Assembly (NCBI GenBank): GCA_934193545.1
Contig: CAKPVL010000003.1
Span: 8,801 to 72,800, forward strand
Source: an uncultured Granulicatella sp.
Lineage (GTDB): Bacteria; Bacillota; Bacilli; Lactobacillales; Aerococcaceae
DNA: 64,000 nt
Direction of reading: 5' to 3'
Below the pieces are notes generated by a model. It searched no databases. It saw nothing but the letters and a program-made list of their open reading frames with translations, and was not told where the DNA came from. Positions 20,144 through 29,331 of this stretch are shown in pieces (the stretch's first letter is position 1; every line of letters begins with the position of its first letter). The position numbers and the translations under genes are program-made.

Positions 20144-20680
20144 TTAAAATCCTGGATGTTCTTGTAGGAAGGCTTCTTCTTCGGGAGTTGAGATTCTTCC
20201 AAGCACATGATTCCTGTGTGGGTATCGTCCAAAGCGCTCAATGATTTCACGGTGCAGGAGTTCGTATTTCTTCCGACGCTCAAGCCCTGGTTCGTCAAAC
20301 CATTTTGCAGCCCAATCATGCACGGCTAATGACTCCGAATGCATGAACGGCATCACGACGAAGCTACGTTCTTGAACGGTGAACGCATCCCAATCAGACA
20401 ATGCCTCTTTGGCTAGTTCGACTGCTAATGCATCAGAAGCAAACGCCTTTGCATCATCCCTGAACATATTTCTAGAAAATTGGTCTAGCACGATAATTTC
20501 TGCTAGGCGGCCTTTTCCACTACGACGCCACTCGGCAGTTTCCCCGTTCACAATCGCTTCGTAAGTTTCTAGAAAACGCGAGCGAATTTCGTTATCGAAT
20601 TCCTCTGATTTCTTAAACCAATCGGCAGGCTCACATTCCACAAACCAGAAATTGAGAACCTCTTGTGGAGTTGCAATCAT
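20144..20680 (-). CDS. DUF924 family protein
   Basis: 178 residues matching DUF924 (opening PQEVLNFWFVE, then IIVLDQFSRNMFRDDAKAFASD and FVVMPFMHSE). The family is all-helical, found widely in bacteria and without an established function. The start overlaps the larE stop (TAATG), so it is translationally coupled to the lactate racemase maturation gene; such coupling does not prove a role in the pathway, but it is a lead. Confidence 0.85.
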   Translation of the reverse strand: MIATPQEVLNFWFVECEPADWFKKSEEFDNEIRSRFLETYEAIVNGETAEWRRSGKGRLAEIIVLDQFSRNMFRDDAKAFASDALAVELAKEALSDWDAFTVQERSFVVMPFMHSESLAVHDWAAKWFDEPGLERRKKYELLHREIIERFGRYPHRNHVLGRISTPEEEAFLQEHPGF

Positions 20681-21504
20681 TATTCTACCGCTGCTTTCTT
20701 TGTCTTTTCGTCGAGTTGGTCATTCATACGGCCGTATTTATACCCTTGAAGGTCGACCGTTACAAATAAGAACCCTAAGTCTTGCATCATCTTGTTAATT
20801 TCTTCGTGATTCTTCACGAGTTTTTCGATTTGGTCTGCGCCGACTTCGATACGCGCTAAGTCTTGATGCACGCGAACTCGTACAGGTTCAAACCCACGCT
20901 TCGTAAAGTATTCTTCCGCCTTGAAGACTGCTTCTACTTTTTCAGGAGTGATGCGTGTTCCGTATGGGAAACGAGACGCTAAACTGCATGAAGGAGTTTT
21001 GTTCCAATTCGTTACGCCTGCACGTTTAGCTAATTCGCGAATTTCTGATTTATATAATCCAGCTTCTTGCAAGAGACTACGTACGCCTTCTTCATTACGC
21101 GCCTTCACACCTGGGCGATAATCATTGATATCATCCATAATCAACCCATCTGAAAGTACGGTAAATCCTTCGCTCTCTACATTCTTTTTAATCGTTTGAT
21201 AGAGCATTTTCTTACTATAATACCAGCTATTTGGTGTATTTGAGGCGATATGTGGATCAGATAGTTCTTCCATTTCAAGCCCTAGCACACGCGCGCCCAT
21301 TTCCGTTCCAAGGTCAATCGCTTCACTAAATTCACGGTCTGAGAACAACTCAGAGTTCACTACTGCTGCAATAACATTGTCACGTCCAAGTGTATCCACG
21401 GCGATTTTTAATAGGTAACTACTATCAATCCCGCCTGAATATGGGACAACGATTTTCCCAACTTCCTTCAGCAATTTGCGTAATCGTGCTTCTTTTTCAT
21501 CCAT
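20680..21504 (-). CDS. larE: LarE, ATP-dependent sacrificial sulfur transferase for the nickel-pincer cofactor
   Basis: 274 residues of the PP-loop N-type ATP pyrophosphatase family: SGGIDSS at 23-29, VLSDG..MDD near 117-125, and Cys173 in the TPSCSLASRFPYGT segment, the position of the sacrificial cysteine known from Lactiplantibacillus LarE. It AMPylates the carboxylates of the P2CMN precursor and donates its cysteine sulfur, one per LarE, giving the dithiocarboxylate that LarC loads with nickel. Divergent from larABCD, behind larR. Confidence 0.95.
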   Translation of the reverse strand: MDEKEARLRKLLKEVGKIVVPYSGGIDSSYLLKIAVDTLGRDNVIAAVVNSELFSDREFSEAIDLGTEMGARVLGLEMEELSDPHIASNTPNSWYYSKKMLYQTIKKNVESEGFTVLSDGLIMDDINDYRPGVKARNEEGVRSLLQEAGLYKSEIRELAKRAGVTNWNKTPSCSLASRFPYGTRITPEKVEAVFKAEEYFTKRGFEPVRVRVHQDLARIEVGADQIEKLVKNHEEINKMMQDLGFLFVTVDLQGYKYGRMNDQLDEKTKKAAVE

Positions 21505-21525
21505 TCTCGGTTCCTTCTTTCTTTA

Positions 21526-22194
21526 TTAAAAGCTTTCGCGTCCTGTAAATTCTTCTAAATAAGCTTTATCTAATACCACTAATTTTTGATTGTGGATTTT
21601 AACCACGCCTTCTTCTTTAAGGTCATGAATAATACGGTTTACACTATTACGAGTTGAAATTCCGCAAAATCCTGCGATGTCCTCATTCGTAACGTTGAAA
21701 TCAATAAGGATTCCGCCTTCAGCTTCTACCCCGAATTGATTCATCAATTTATATAGGAAGGAACACACTGCTCCTTTTTTTCCATTCATCGTCATATATT
21801 GCAACGACTCGATGGTTTCAGATAATTTATTACGGTAATATTCACGCACGTAATCTTGCAACTGTTGGTCGTTTTTCACATATTCCCAAAACTTAATACG
21901 AGGGATACGGTAAAACGTTGCTTCGTCGCTTTCGATACGGACGTTAAATGGTGCGGATGTGTAGTTTGACACCTCATCACGTACCAATGAAACAATATCG
22001 ACCGGCGTCACATAATCTAAATTAAACTCACGGCCATCATTCATAATGATACTTGTCTTTACAACCCCATCGATTAACACATACGTATACGCTTGTTCCA
22101 AACCACGGTAAGCCAAGTACATATGTTTTTTCTTCTTTATAATAGGGGTATTTTCTTTTTCTAAAAAGTTGATTAAATATTCTTCGTTGTTCAA
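21526..22194 (-). CDS. larR: Crp/Fnr-family regulator, LarR-like
   Basis: 222 residues if translation begins at TTG 22194, which has GAGGAG eight bases upstream; the open frame to 22239 lacks a ribosome binding site. An N-terminal cyclic-nucleotide-binding-like beta barrel (about 20-120) is followed by a HTH_Crp domain (NEDIAGFCGISTRNSVNRIIHDLK, about 165-190). LarR of Lactiplantibacillus plantarum activates the lar genes in response to L-lactate. Here it is divergent from larA and 21 bp upstream of larE, with a dyad in between. Ligand is inferred from context. Confidence 0.85.
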   Translation of the reverse strand: MNNEEYLINFLEKENTPIIKKKKHMYLAYRGLEQAYTYVLIDGVVKTSIIMNDGREFNLDYVTPVDIVSLVRDEVSNYTSAPFNVRIESDEATFYRIPRIKFWEYVKNDQQLQDYVREYYRNKLSETIESLQYMTMNGKKGAVCSFLYKLMNQFGVEAEGGILIDFNVTNEDIAGFCGISTRNSVNRIIHDLKEEGVVKIHNQKLVVLDKAYLEEFTGRESF

Positions 22195-22259
22195 ATTGAA
22201 CACTCCTCTAATGCAAATTCCTATACACACTATTATCATCTTATCACAAAAAATAACGT

Positions 22260-22318
22260 TAACAAATGTTACTAACCTTTGAGACTTCCAAGTGCATTAT
22301 TTTACGTATACTTATAAT
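22260..22318 (+). promoter_or_regulatory. larABCD promoter with Crp/Fnr-like dyad
   Basis: TAAC-AAAT-GTTA (22260-22271) is a perfect dyad, immediately preceded by a second palindrome TAACGTTA. TATAAT lies at 22313-22318 but no -35 is recognisable 17 bp upstream. The dyad centre is about 59 bp before the predicted start, near the class I activator position, consistent with LarR activation. Confidence 0.6.
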
Positions 22319-22346
22319 CGTATTAAAAATTTAAGGAGATGTTATC

Positions 22347-23627
22347 ATGGTTGAAATCAAACTACCTTATGACAAAAAATCTATTACTGCTGTAATTCCT
22401 GACAAAAACTTTGCTGGATTACTTGAATCAAAAGCTGAAAACTACCACAACCCACTTTCTGAACAAGAAACAGTGGAAAAATCAATGGATAACCCAATTG
22501 GTAGCCAAACATTAGAAGAATTAGCAAAAGGTAAAAAAGATATCGTGTTAATCAGTTCTGACCATACTCGTCCAGTTCCTTCACATATCATTACACCAAT
22601 CATTTTACGTCGTATCCGTAGCGTAAACCCAGACGCTCGTATCCGTATTTTAGTTGCGACTGGTTTCCACCGTCCTTCAACTCGCGAAGAGTTAATTAAC
22701 AAATACGGTCAAGAAATCGTGGACAACGAAGAAATCGTAATGCACATTTCTACAAACGACGAAGACATGGTTAAAATCGGTCAATTACCTTCAGGTGGTG
22801 ACTGCATCATCAACCGTATCGCTGCTGAAGCAGACTTATTAATCGCTGAAGGATTTATCGAAAGCCACTTCTTCGCTGGATTCTCTGGCGGACGTAAATC
22901 AGTCCTTCCTGGGGTTGCTTCATATAAAACAATTATGGCAAACCACAGTGGTGACTTTATCGACTCAGACAAATCACGTACTGGTAACTTAGACCACAAC
23001 CCAATCCACGAAGATATGTTATACGCAGCACGTACTGCAAACTTAGCCTTCATCGTAAACGTTGTATTAGACGGTGAAAAACATATCATCGGTTCATTTG
23101 CTGGAGACATGGTTGAAGCGCATAAAGTAGGTTGCGAATTCATTCGTGAATTAGCTCATGTAACTAAGATCCCTTGCGACATCGCCGTTTCAACAAATGG
23201 TGGTTTCCCATTAGACCAAAACATCTACCAAGCTGTTAAAGGTATGACTGCTGCTGAAGCGACAAACAAAGAAGGCGGCGTGATTATCATGGTTGCTGGA
23301 TGTCAAGATGGTCACGGTGGTGAAGGTTTCTACCGTAACTTAGCAGACGTTAAAGATCCTAAAGATTTCTTAGACCAAGCAATTAACACTCCAAGACTTG
23401 AAACAGTTCCAGACCAATGGACTTCACAAATCTTAGCGCGTATTCTAGTGCATCACCACGTAATCTTTGTATCTGACTTAGTTGAACCAAGTCTTATCAC
23501 AAACATGCATATGGAATTAGCGAAAACATTTGACGAAGCTCTTGCACGTGCCTTCGAACTTCAAGGAGCAGACGCAAAAGTAACAGTTATCCGCGATGGA
23601 TTATCTGTTATCGTTGAAGATAAATAA
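22347..23627 (+). CDS. larA: Nickel-dependent lactate racemase LarA
   Basis: 426 residues, close to the 424 of the characterised enzyme. His108 (ATGFHRPST), His174 ([11 protein letters not shown]) and Lys184 (GGRKS) fall exactly where the catalytic histidines and the lysine that holds the nickel-pincer nucleotide are in Lactiplantibacillus LarA. It interconverts L- and D-lactate in the cytoplasm by hydride transfer. An AAGGAG site precedes the ATG. Codons are strongly biased to A/T-ending forms, suggesting high expression. Confidence 0.97.
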   Translation: MVEIKLPYDKKSITAVIPDKNFAGLLESKAENYHNPLSEQETVEKSMDNPIGSQTLEELAKGKKDIVLISSDHTRPVPSHIITPIILRRIRSVNPDARIRILVATGFHRPSTREELINKYGQEIVDNEEIVMHISTNDEDMVKIGQLPSGGDCIINRIAAEADLLIAEGFIESHFFAGFSGGRKSVLPGVASYKTIMANHSGDFIDSDKSRTGNLDHNPIHEDMLYAARTANLAFIVNVVLDGEKHIIGSFAGDMVEAHKVGCEFIRELAHVTKIPCDIAVSTNGGFPLDQNIYQAVKGMTAAEATNKEGGVIIMVAGCQDGHGGEGFYRNLADVKDPKDFLDQAINTPRLETVPDQWTSQILARILVHHHVIFVSDLVEPSLITNMHMELAKTFDEALARAFELQGADAKVTVIRDGLSVIVEDK

Positions 23628-23628
23628 T

Positions 23629-24372
23629 ATGAAACAAGAAGAAATCCTACAACAAGTTAAAGATGGACGCCTCTCAATTGAAGAAGCGTCCACCCTTCTG
23701 AAAGGGATTGAAGACATTGGTTACGCGGCCATTGATCTTTCTCGCCAAAAGCGCAATGGATTCCCAGAAATCATCTATGGTGAAGGAAAAAACATTGAGC
23801 AATTGATTGGCATCATCACGGCAATGAATGAACATAAAACAGCCATTCTTGCGACACGTGTGAACGCTGAAAAAGGGGAAGCTCTAAAATCTGCTTTCCC
23901 TGAAGGCGTCTATGAACCACTCGGACGTACCTTCGTCCTTAACCCAATCGCACCAAAACATGAACACTACATCGCAGTCGTAACAGCTGGCACAAGCGAC
24001 ATTCCGGTTGCCGAAGAAGCAGCTGTCACTGCTGAGACATTCGGAAATCACGTCAAACGTATTTACGACGTCGGAGTTGCGGGGATTCACCGCCTCTTCA
24101 ATCGTCTCGAAGACATCCAAGGCGCTAGCGTCGTGATTGTCATCGCCGGTATGGAAGGTGCGCTTGTAAGTGTCGTTGGCGGTTTAGTAGACGTTCCTGT
24201 GATTGCCGTTCCAACCAGCATCGGATACGGAACGAATCTTCAAGGCGTGACGACTTTACTCAGCATGCTGACATCTTGCGCAAGCGGCGTTACTGTCGTG
24301 AACATCGACAACGGTTTTGGCGCAGCCTATTCAGCAAGCATGATTAACAACATTCGAGGAGGACTCGCATGA
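23629..24372 (+). CDS. larB: LarB, nicotinic acid adenine dinucleotide carboxylase/hydrolase
   Basis: 247 residues from the ATG one base after the larA stop; an in-frame longer opening inside larA is rejected. The C-terminal half is AIR carboxylase-like ([49 protein letters not shown]). LarB carboxylates the pyridinium ring of NaAD and hydrolyses its phosphoanhydride to P2CMN, the first step of cofactor synthesis. It overlaps larC by four bases. Confidence 0.95.
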   Translation: MKQEEILQQVKDGRLSIEEASTLLKGIEDIGYAAIDLSRQKRNGFPEIIYGEGKNIEQLIGIITAMNEHKTAILATRVNAEKGEALKSAFPEGVYEPLGRTFVLNPIAPKHEHYIAVVTAGTSDIPVAEEAAVTAETFGNHVKRIYDVGVAGIHRLFNRLEDIQGASVVIVIAGMEGALVSVVGGLVDVPVIAVPTSIGYGTNLQGVTTLLSMLTSCASGVTVVNIDNGFGAAYSASMINNIRGGLA

Positions 24373-25814
24373 GCACATTATATTTAGAACCATTTTCTGG
24401 GCTGAGCGGTGATATGCTAAATGCTCTTCTACTCGATTTAGGAGCCAACCGCAAGCATCTTGAAGAAGCCCTTAAGACGATTTCGCTCGACGGTTATCAT
24501 CTTCATGTTGACCGCATCGCGAAAAGCAGTATTTGGGGAACAGACTTCGATGTGCATATGGAACATGGTGAAAAAGACCATGGAATCGCTGGTGACTTTG
24601 ATCATCACCATCACGACCACGAACATGGCCATGAACATCACCACCATGAGCATGAGCACGAACATACACACGCTCATTCACATACGCACGAAGAACACAC
24701 ACATGCACACACTCATTCTCATGAGCACACGCATGAACATTCACACGAACATGACCACGATCATCACCACGAGCACGAACATACTCACGACGGTCATTCT
24801 CATGAACATACACATAATCATCATCACCATCACGGCGAAGTTCGTGGGTTGAAGGAAATCGAAACGATTATTCTTTCAAGTGGTGTTAGTGACTTTGTAA
24901 AAGAAAAAAGTTTGGAAGTATTCCGTGACATCGCACAAGCGGAAGCAAACGTACACCAAATGCCTGTGGAGGAAATTCACTTCCACGAGGTTGGCGCAAC
25001 AGACTCTATCATCGACATCATGAGTTTCTTCATTTTGTGGGAAACACTCGACATCGATGCGGTTTACAGCACTGCTGTCAAAGAAGGTAGCGGCACAATT
25101 ACCGTTGCACATGGAGTCATGCCTGTACCAGTACCTGCCGTGATGCAATTAAGACTCGGGACTGCCATTCCATTCTCACAAGACTTTGACATTCATACAG
25201 AGCTTGTGACACCAACCGGCCTTGCTCTCTTTAAGGCCATTCGCCCAGTGTTTGCACAACCTTCACACCTAACTGCTACAAAAGTCGGTTACGGTTTTGG
25301 GAAACGCGACACGGGTAAATTTAATGCGTTACGCGGAACACTCTTAGAGAAAAGTTCACTTTCTCATCAAGTCGTGACTTCCAATAACGATGAAATCATT
25401 CAAATCGATACAACGATCGATGACCAAAGCGGTGAAGAGCTTGGATACATCATGAGCCTTTTATTAGAAGAAGGCGCGCTTGATGTGCATTATACTCCCA
25501 TTTACACAAAGAAAAACCGTCCGGCAACACATCTCACACTTCTCATTCAAGAAGGCGACCTCGAACGGTTTACAGCCATTTTATTCGAACAAACATCAAC
25601 GATTGGCTTTCGTTATCAAAACGTCCAACGTAAAGTCATGACGCGCACTTTCGAGACGCAACAAACGAGCCTCGGAGCTGTGAAAGTAAAGAAAAACCAA
25701 TACGGTACTGTTACAAAATCAACATTAGAATATGAAGACTGCGCCCGAATCGCCCATGAAACAGGATTATCGATTCAAGCCGTCTATCAACAATTAATAA
25801 AAGAATTACATTAA
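24369..25814 (+). CDS. larC: LarC, nickel-pincer nucleotide cyclometallase, single frame, with a 77-residue His-rich insert
   Basis: 481 residues with the LarC N-terminus ([25 protein letters not shown]) and the [14 protein letters not shown] motif. It inserts nickel into the pincer ligand in a CTP-dependent reaction. Residues 79-155 hold 44 histidines in 77 positions, mixed with Glu, Asp, Thr and Ser, between the N-terminal and central domains; this is a likely nickel store. In Lactiplantibacillus plantarum larC is split into two overlapping frames joined by programmed frameshifting, while here it is one uninterrupted frame. Start ATG overlaps larB. Confidence 0.95.
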   Translation: MSTLYLEPFSGLSGDMLNALLLDLGANRKHLEEALKTISLDGYHLHVDRIAKSSIWGTDFDVHMEHGEKDHGIAGDFDHHHHDHEHGHEHHHHEHEHEHTHAHSHTHEEHTHAHTHSHEHTHEHSHEHDHDHHHEHEHTHDGHSHEHTHNHHHHHGEVRGLKEIETIILSSGVSDFVKEKSLEVFRDIAQAEANVHQMPVEEIHFHEVGATDSIIDIMSFFILWETLDIDAVYSTAVKEGSGTITVAHGVMPVPVPAVMQLRLGTAIPFSQDFDIHTELVTPTGLALFKAIRPVFAQPSHLTATKVGYGFGKRDTGKFNALRGTLLEKSSLSHQVVTSNNDEIIQIDTTIDDQSGEELGYIMSLLLEEGALDVHYTPIYTKKNRPATHLTLLIQEGDLERFTAILFEQTSTIGFRYQNVQRKVMTRTFETQQTSLGAVKVKKNQYGTVTKSTLEYEDCARIAHETGLSIQAVYQQLIKELH

Positions 25815-25827
25815 GGAGAATCAACCA

Positions 25828-26556
25828 ATGGATCAAACATTTATGCATTTATTATTATCAGAATTTATGGGAACAGCCCTCATGATTATCTTCGGGGTCG
25901 GCGTACACTGTGATGACGTCTTGAAGAAAACTAAATACGCTGGAACAGGTCACTTATTCGCCATCACAACATGGGCATTCGGTATCACTGTTACTTTATT
26001 CATCTTCGGTGGTGTAAGTATCAACCCTGCTATGGCGCTTGCTAAAGTAGTTTTAGGAGTACTTCCTGCAGAACAATTCATCCCTGTTGCTATCGCTGAA
26101 TTCTTAGGAGCATTCGCTGGTGCGGTGATCGTATGGTTCATGTACGCAGACCACTTCACAGCTTCTGAAGGTCAAGTAGACGGAATCGCAATCCGTAACA
26201 TCTTTTCAACAAACCCTAACTTACGTAACTTACCACGTAACTACTTCGTCGAAGCATTTGCAACTTTCATTTTCTTAACAGCTATCTTAGCAACTGAAAA
26301 TGTAAACAAAGAATTATTACCAATCGTGGTTGGTTTAATCGTATGGGCTGTCGGTATGGGTCTTGGAGGTACAACTGGATTCGCGATGAACCAAGCTCGT
26401 GACTTAGGACCTCGTCTTGCTTACCAATTATTACCAATCAAAGACAAAGTCAATAACGACTGGCAATATGGATTATTAGTACCTGGTACTGCTCCATTCA
26501 TCGGCGCTGTATGTGCTGCATTGTTCGTTCGTTACTACTTAGGTTACTTTATCTAA
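25828..26556 (+). CDS. larD: Aquaglyceroporin-family channel, LarD-like lactic acid facilitator
   Basis: 242 residues, six membrane segments plus two half-helices. The first NPA motif is intact (VSINPAMAL), but the second reads NQARDLGPR instead of NPAR. LarD (GlpF1) of Lactiplantibacillus facilitates diffusion of undissociated lactic acid, and the place as fourth gene after larABC, with an AAGGAG site, points to the same job. Transcription ends at the bidirectional hairpin after the stop. Confidence 0.9.
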   Translation: MDQTFMHLLLSEFMGTALMIIFGVGVHCDDVLKKTKYAGTGHLFAITTWAFGITVTLFIFGGVSINPAMALAKVVLGVLPAEQFIPVAIAEFLGAFAGAVIVWFMYADHFTASEGQVDGIAIRNIFSTNPNLRNLPRNYFVEAFATFIFLTAILATENVNKELLPIVVGLIVWAVGMGLGGTTGFAMNQARDLGPRLAYQLLPIKDKVNNDWQYGLLVPGTAPFIGAVCAALFVRYYLGYFI

Positions 26557-26579
26557 AATGATATCTGTAAAAAAAATAC

Positions 26580-26606
26580 GCGGAAGAGAATACTATTCTC
26601 TTCCGC
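26580..26606. terminator. Bidirectional terminator between larD and a convergent gene
   Basis: GCGGAAGAGAATA and TATTCTCTTCCGC pair perfectly, with an A-run before and a T-run after, so it can serve both larD and the leftward gene. Confidence 0.9.
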
Positions 26607-26620
26607 TTTTTCTATATCAT

Positions 26621-27007
26621 TTACTGATTCTTTTCTTTTATCAATTGCTCTAACTGCGGGGACCAACTGCCTCCGCCAGAATTTAATTTCCCGTCAGAGT
26701 CACTTTTATGTAAAAACACGGATACTGTATACTCTTTATGATCATTTACATACAAATACACAATAATCCCGCCCATCGGATTCTTCTCGAAGGATGAAAT
26801 TTCATATGATTGAATCACTCCCTGTTGTGTAAAAACATCTTTATCTATATACCTTAAATCTTTCTCGTATACTGCCTTAGCTTCTTCACTATTCACAATC
26901 GAATTCATCTTCATTTGCTCTGTATATCCTAGGACTTTAAAACCAACAAATACAATAGCCACCACTACAAGCAATGCAGCTATTCCTTTTCCCATGCACT
27001 TAAACAT
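26621..27007 (-). CDS. Small membrane-anchored protein, possibly DUF1310-like
   Basis: 128 residues with a single N-terminal membrane segment (GIAALLVVVAIVFVGFKVLG) and a polar C-terminal domain containing EEAKAVYEKDLRYID and GGIIVYLYVNDHKEYTVSVFL. The layout resembles the DUF1310 proteins of streptococci and Listeria, recalled from memory and not checked. Function unknown. It stands alone between the lar terminator and yidD. Lower GC than lar. Confidence 0.6.
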   Translation of the reverse strand: MFKCMGKGIAALLVVVAIVFVGFKVLGYTEQMKMNSIVNSEEAKAVYEKDLRYIDKDVFTQQGVIQSYEISSFEKNPMGGIIVYLYVNDHKEYTVSVFLHKSDSDGKLNSGGGSWSPQLEQLIKEKNQ

Positions 27008-27072
27008 CCTCGCTACAAACTCCTTTTTATCGTTATCAGTTATAGTATAACAAAAAATTTCTTATACAAAAA

Positions 27073-27096
27073 CAGCCGACTATTTCTAGTCAGCTG
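27073..27096 (-). terminator. Terminator overlapping the yidD stop codon
   Basis: On the minus strand CAGCTGACTA pairs with TAGTCGGCTG followed by TTTTTG; the yidD stop TAG is part of the stem. Confidence 0.8.
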
Positions 27097-27370
27097 TGTC
27101 ATTTTTACTTGCATCAATAATTTTCTTACGGTAATCCTTGTTTCGTCTCAGCGTGAAATAGTCTGGAACGGGATCTTGGCCACCGCGAATAAATGGATGG
27201 CATCTGCAAATGCGTCCGCATCCCATCAATACGCCTTTTAGCGCGCCATGTTTTTCAACTGCCTGAATCATATAGCTCGAGCAGGTTGGTCTGTAGACAC
27301 ATGAAGGCGGGAATAAGGGAGAAATCCACTTTTGATATCCACGCACGAGTGCAATCATGATTTTTTTCAT
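27086..27370 (-). CDS. yidD: YidD, membrane protein insertion efficiency factor
   Basis: 94 residues with the YidD signature ([35 protein letters not shown], and [10 protein letters not shown]). It is a small peripheral membrane protein that helps YidC/Oxa1 insert proteins. It begins 15 bp after the upstream VTT-family gene and is probably cotranscribed with it, unlike the classic rpmH-rnpA-yidD-yidC order. Confidence 0.93.
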   Translation of the reverse strand: MKKIMIALVRGYQKWISPLFPPSCVYRPTCSSYMIQAVEKHGALKGVLMGCGRICRCHPFIRGGQDPVPDYFTLRRNKDYRKKIIDASKNDTAD

Positions 27371-27385
27371 ATCGATACTGCTTTC

Positions 27386-27994
27386 TTAATTAAATAATCT
27401 GAAGAAGGCTTGCGTTCCTTCTGCTGCAATCACTGTATAAACGTAAAGTGTGACTGGTTTTGCGATTAAACAAATGGCCACGAATTTCTTAAAGGTCATA
27501 TGACTGAGCCCTGCCACCATACATAGGAAATCATCTGGGAATCCAGGAAGAACCAGTGCACCAAAGAAGAAGCGCTCGAAGTGTTTCCCTTTGTCCAAAT
27601 AACCGATGTATTTATTGTACGTATCATCATCTACGAACGCCTTCGCCAACGTCTCACCGTAGCGACGAGCTAACCAGAAGTTGATACAAGAACCAATCAT
27701 GATTCCCACAAAATTATAAATCCAGCCGTAAAGAGGCCCGAATACGATATGCCCGATGACACAAGTTAAGCCTCCCGGAATAATCGGGTAAACCACTTGG
27801 GTAATTTGAATCAGGATAAAAATCAAAATCCCTACCCAACCTGAATGGGAAATGCTTTCACGGAACGGTCCGTCTATTGCGAAATAATCATTCTTGGCCA
27901 CGAGCCATCCTAAAATAATCGTTAAAATAATCCCGATAATCGTCACGATACGAATGATTTTACGATTGAGTTCTATTGCTTTTTGAGTGTCCAC
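27386..27994 (-). CDS. TVP38/TMEM64 (VTT domain) membrane protein
   Basis: 202 residues with five to six hydrophobic segments and the VTT/DedA-like core (YPIIPGGLTCVIGHIVFGPLYGWIYNFVGIMIGSCINFWLARRYGE, and LPGFPDDFLCMVAGL). Members are thought to act in lipid scrambling or membrane homeostasis, but the role in Firmicutes is not established. Starts after AGGAG-like AAGGAGT and precedes yidD. Confidence 0.85.
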   Translation of the reverse strand: MDTQKAIELNRKIIRIVTIIGIILTIILGWLVAKNDYFAIDGPFRESISHSGWVGILIFILIQITQVVYPIIPGGLTCVIGHIVFGPLYGWIYNFVGIMIGSCINFWLARRYGETLAKAFVDDDTYNKYIGYLDKGKHFERFFFGALVLPGFPDDFLCMVAGLSHMTFKKFVAICLIAKPVTLYVYTVIAAEGTQAFFRLFN

Positions 27995-28088
27995 GATGTA
28001 CTCCTTTTTTTGTTGTTACATGCATTATAACAGAGATTGCTAAAAGTTCCTTAGCAACTTTCTTAGATTTTGTTTAAGATTCACTCTC

Positions 28089-28607
28089 TTACAAATTCCA
28101 AGGTTTCACAACAGTGATATGTTCCATCAATGCTTCTTGTCGTCCAAGTTGCTCCAAGCGGGCCTTACGACGTTCTTCGTAGCCGCTGCAGATGAATTTC
28201 TCTTCATCGGTTTCTGGAACGATGGCATCCACTGTAAAATCACCTTCGCCTTCACGAGGAAGTGCCACGAATGTCCAGAAGCTTGTCGCTGCTAAATAGC
28301 GCTCGCCGTTCAAGACATCTTCTCCGACCACTTTACAGAAGACTTCCATACTCTTCTTTCCTGTCCCTGAGATATACGTCTCCACGCAGACAGAATGTCC
28401 TAATGGAAGTGGTTTTAAATAGTTCATCGCGTCCACCGATGCCGTTACCGCAAGACGACGGCAATGACGGGATACCGTAATCGACGCACAGTCATCAATA
28501 ATTCGTGTTAAATTCCCTCCGAATAAGGTGTTATGCATATTCACATCGAACGGGAAAATTCTACGTGCTTGAATTGCACGTGTTTGGCTACATGTTTTTG
28601 TACTCAT
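28089..28607 (-). CDS. Acyl-CoA thioesterase, hotdog fold (YkhA-like)
   Basis: 172 residues. The hotdog acyl-CoA thioesterase pattern is present: FPFDVNMHNTLFGGNLTRIIDDCASITVSRHC and the following VTASVDAMNYLKPLPLGHSVCVETYI. It hydrolyses acyl-CoA to free fatty acid and CoA in the cytoplasm, probably with broad chain-length range. Monocistronic with an AGGAGC site; element R9 lies upstream. Confidence 0.88.
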   Translation of the reverse strand: MSTKTCSQTRAIQARRIFPFDVNMHNTLFGGNLTRIIDDCASITVSRHCRRLAVTASVDAMNYLKPLPLGHSVCVETYISGTGKKSMEVFCKVVGEDVLNGERYLAATSFWTFVALPREGEGDFTVDAIVPETDEEKFICSGYEERRKARLEQLGRQEALMEHITVVKPWNL

Positions 28608-28684
28608 TTGATTAGCTCCTTGGATAGTTTACTGTTTCATTCTAACACGAAACTAAAATGCGTTCAAAGACACTAGATTAACTG

Positions 28685-28867
28685 TGATTTCTACGAATCC
28701 TTCGGATTTAATTATAATAGCTGTAACGTTGCACCGGTTCGAGCCTTACGTCTCTCACCTTCAAAGCCTCAAAGAGGGCGTATGGAATAAATTCCAACGC
28801 CCTCTTATTCATTTTGATGCATATTCACGTTACTGCTATTATAAAATCCGAGGATTCTCCGAAATCA
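28685..28867 (-). repeat. Structured intergenic element, copy R9, reverse
   Basis: Arms TGATTTC...CGGATTT and AAATCCG...GAAATCA pair, with ATTATAATAGC and GCTATTATAA inside. The core is of the AGAGGGCGT subtype. It lies between the thioesterase and the 36-codon gene, on the downstream side of the rpsN2 operon. Confidence 0.85.
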
Positions 28868-28917
28868 TATTATAAGTGTTCTTCTCTCTTCCACACTAAA
28901 AGCAATATCCACATCCG

Positions 28918-29028
28918 TTATTTTTTCTTTGATCGTTTGGCTTCGTGAATCAGCTTCAACGCTCTCTTTCTTGTTTTGATGTTTGGGCTCTTCATTTGAC
29001 GATAAGCCGTTGCTAAATCTTGTTTCAT
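28918..29028 (-). CDS. Uncatalogued 36-residue basic protein downstream of rpsN2
   Basis: The frame MKQDLATAYRQMKSPNIKTR, then KRALKLIHEAKRSKKK, starts at 29028 behind a perfect AGGAGG with six-base spacing and lies 17 bp after the rpsN2 stop. It is very basic, without Cys or Trp, and probably helical. From memory it resembles short proteins named putative metal homeostasis protein in lactic acid bacteria. Placement in the Zur-regulated rpsN2 transcript supports a zinc-starvation role. Function is otherwise unknown. Confidence 0.75.
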   Translation of the reverse strand: MKQDLATAYRQMKSPNIKTRKRALKLIHEAKRSKKK

Positions 29029-29045
29029 TTGCCTTACCTCCTCTT

Positions 29046-29315
29046 TTACCAGCTTGCTTTTTGAACGCCTGGAATCAATCCTTGATGCGCTAATTCTCTA
29101 AACTTAATACGAGACATTCCAAATTTACGCATCACTCCTCTTGGGCGACCATCGATTTCATCACGACGGTTGAGGCGGTTCGGATTGGAATCTTTAGGGA
29201 GTTTTCTTAAGCCTTCAACGTCTCCAGCTTGCTTCAAGGCATAGCGTTTTTTAGCGTAACGTTCGATGAGAGCTTGCTGTTTTTGATATTTTGCAATTTT
29301 AGATTTCTTTGCCAT
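29046..29315 (-). CDS. rpsN2: Zinc-independent ribosomal protein S14 paralogue
   Basis: 89 residues, the long S14 type without any cysteine, so it lacks the CxxC zinc ribbon of the main bacillary S14. Conserved parts are [40 protein letters not shown]. In Bacillus the paralogue (RpsN2/YhzA) is derepressed on zinc limitation and replaces the zinc-containing form in the 30S subunit. A Zur-type operator over its promoter agrees. A 36-codon gene follows. Confidence 0.93.
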   Translation of the reverse strand: MAKKSKIAKYQKQQALIERYAKKRYALKQAGDVEGLRKLPKDSNPNRLNRRDEIDGRPRGVMRKFGMSRIKFRELAHQGLIPGVQKASW

Positions 29316-29331
29316 TTTCTTCTCTTCTTTC

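Noticed and set aside
24603..24833. CRISPR or tandem repeat array in the CAT/CAC-rich tract
   Set aside because: There is no regular repeat-spacer periodicity and the frame is maintained as part of larC.
24438..24852. Open frames of 79-130 residues opposite or offset to larC
   Set aside because: They arise from the low-complexity CAY/GAR codons of the His-rich stretch read in other frames and have no ribosome binding site.
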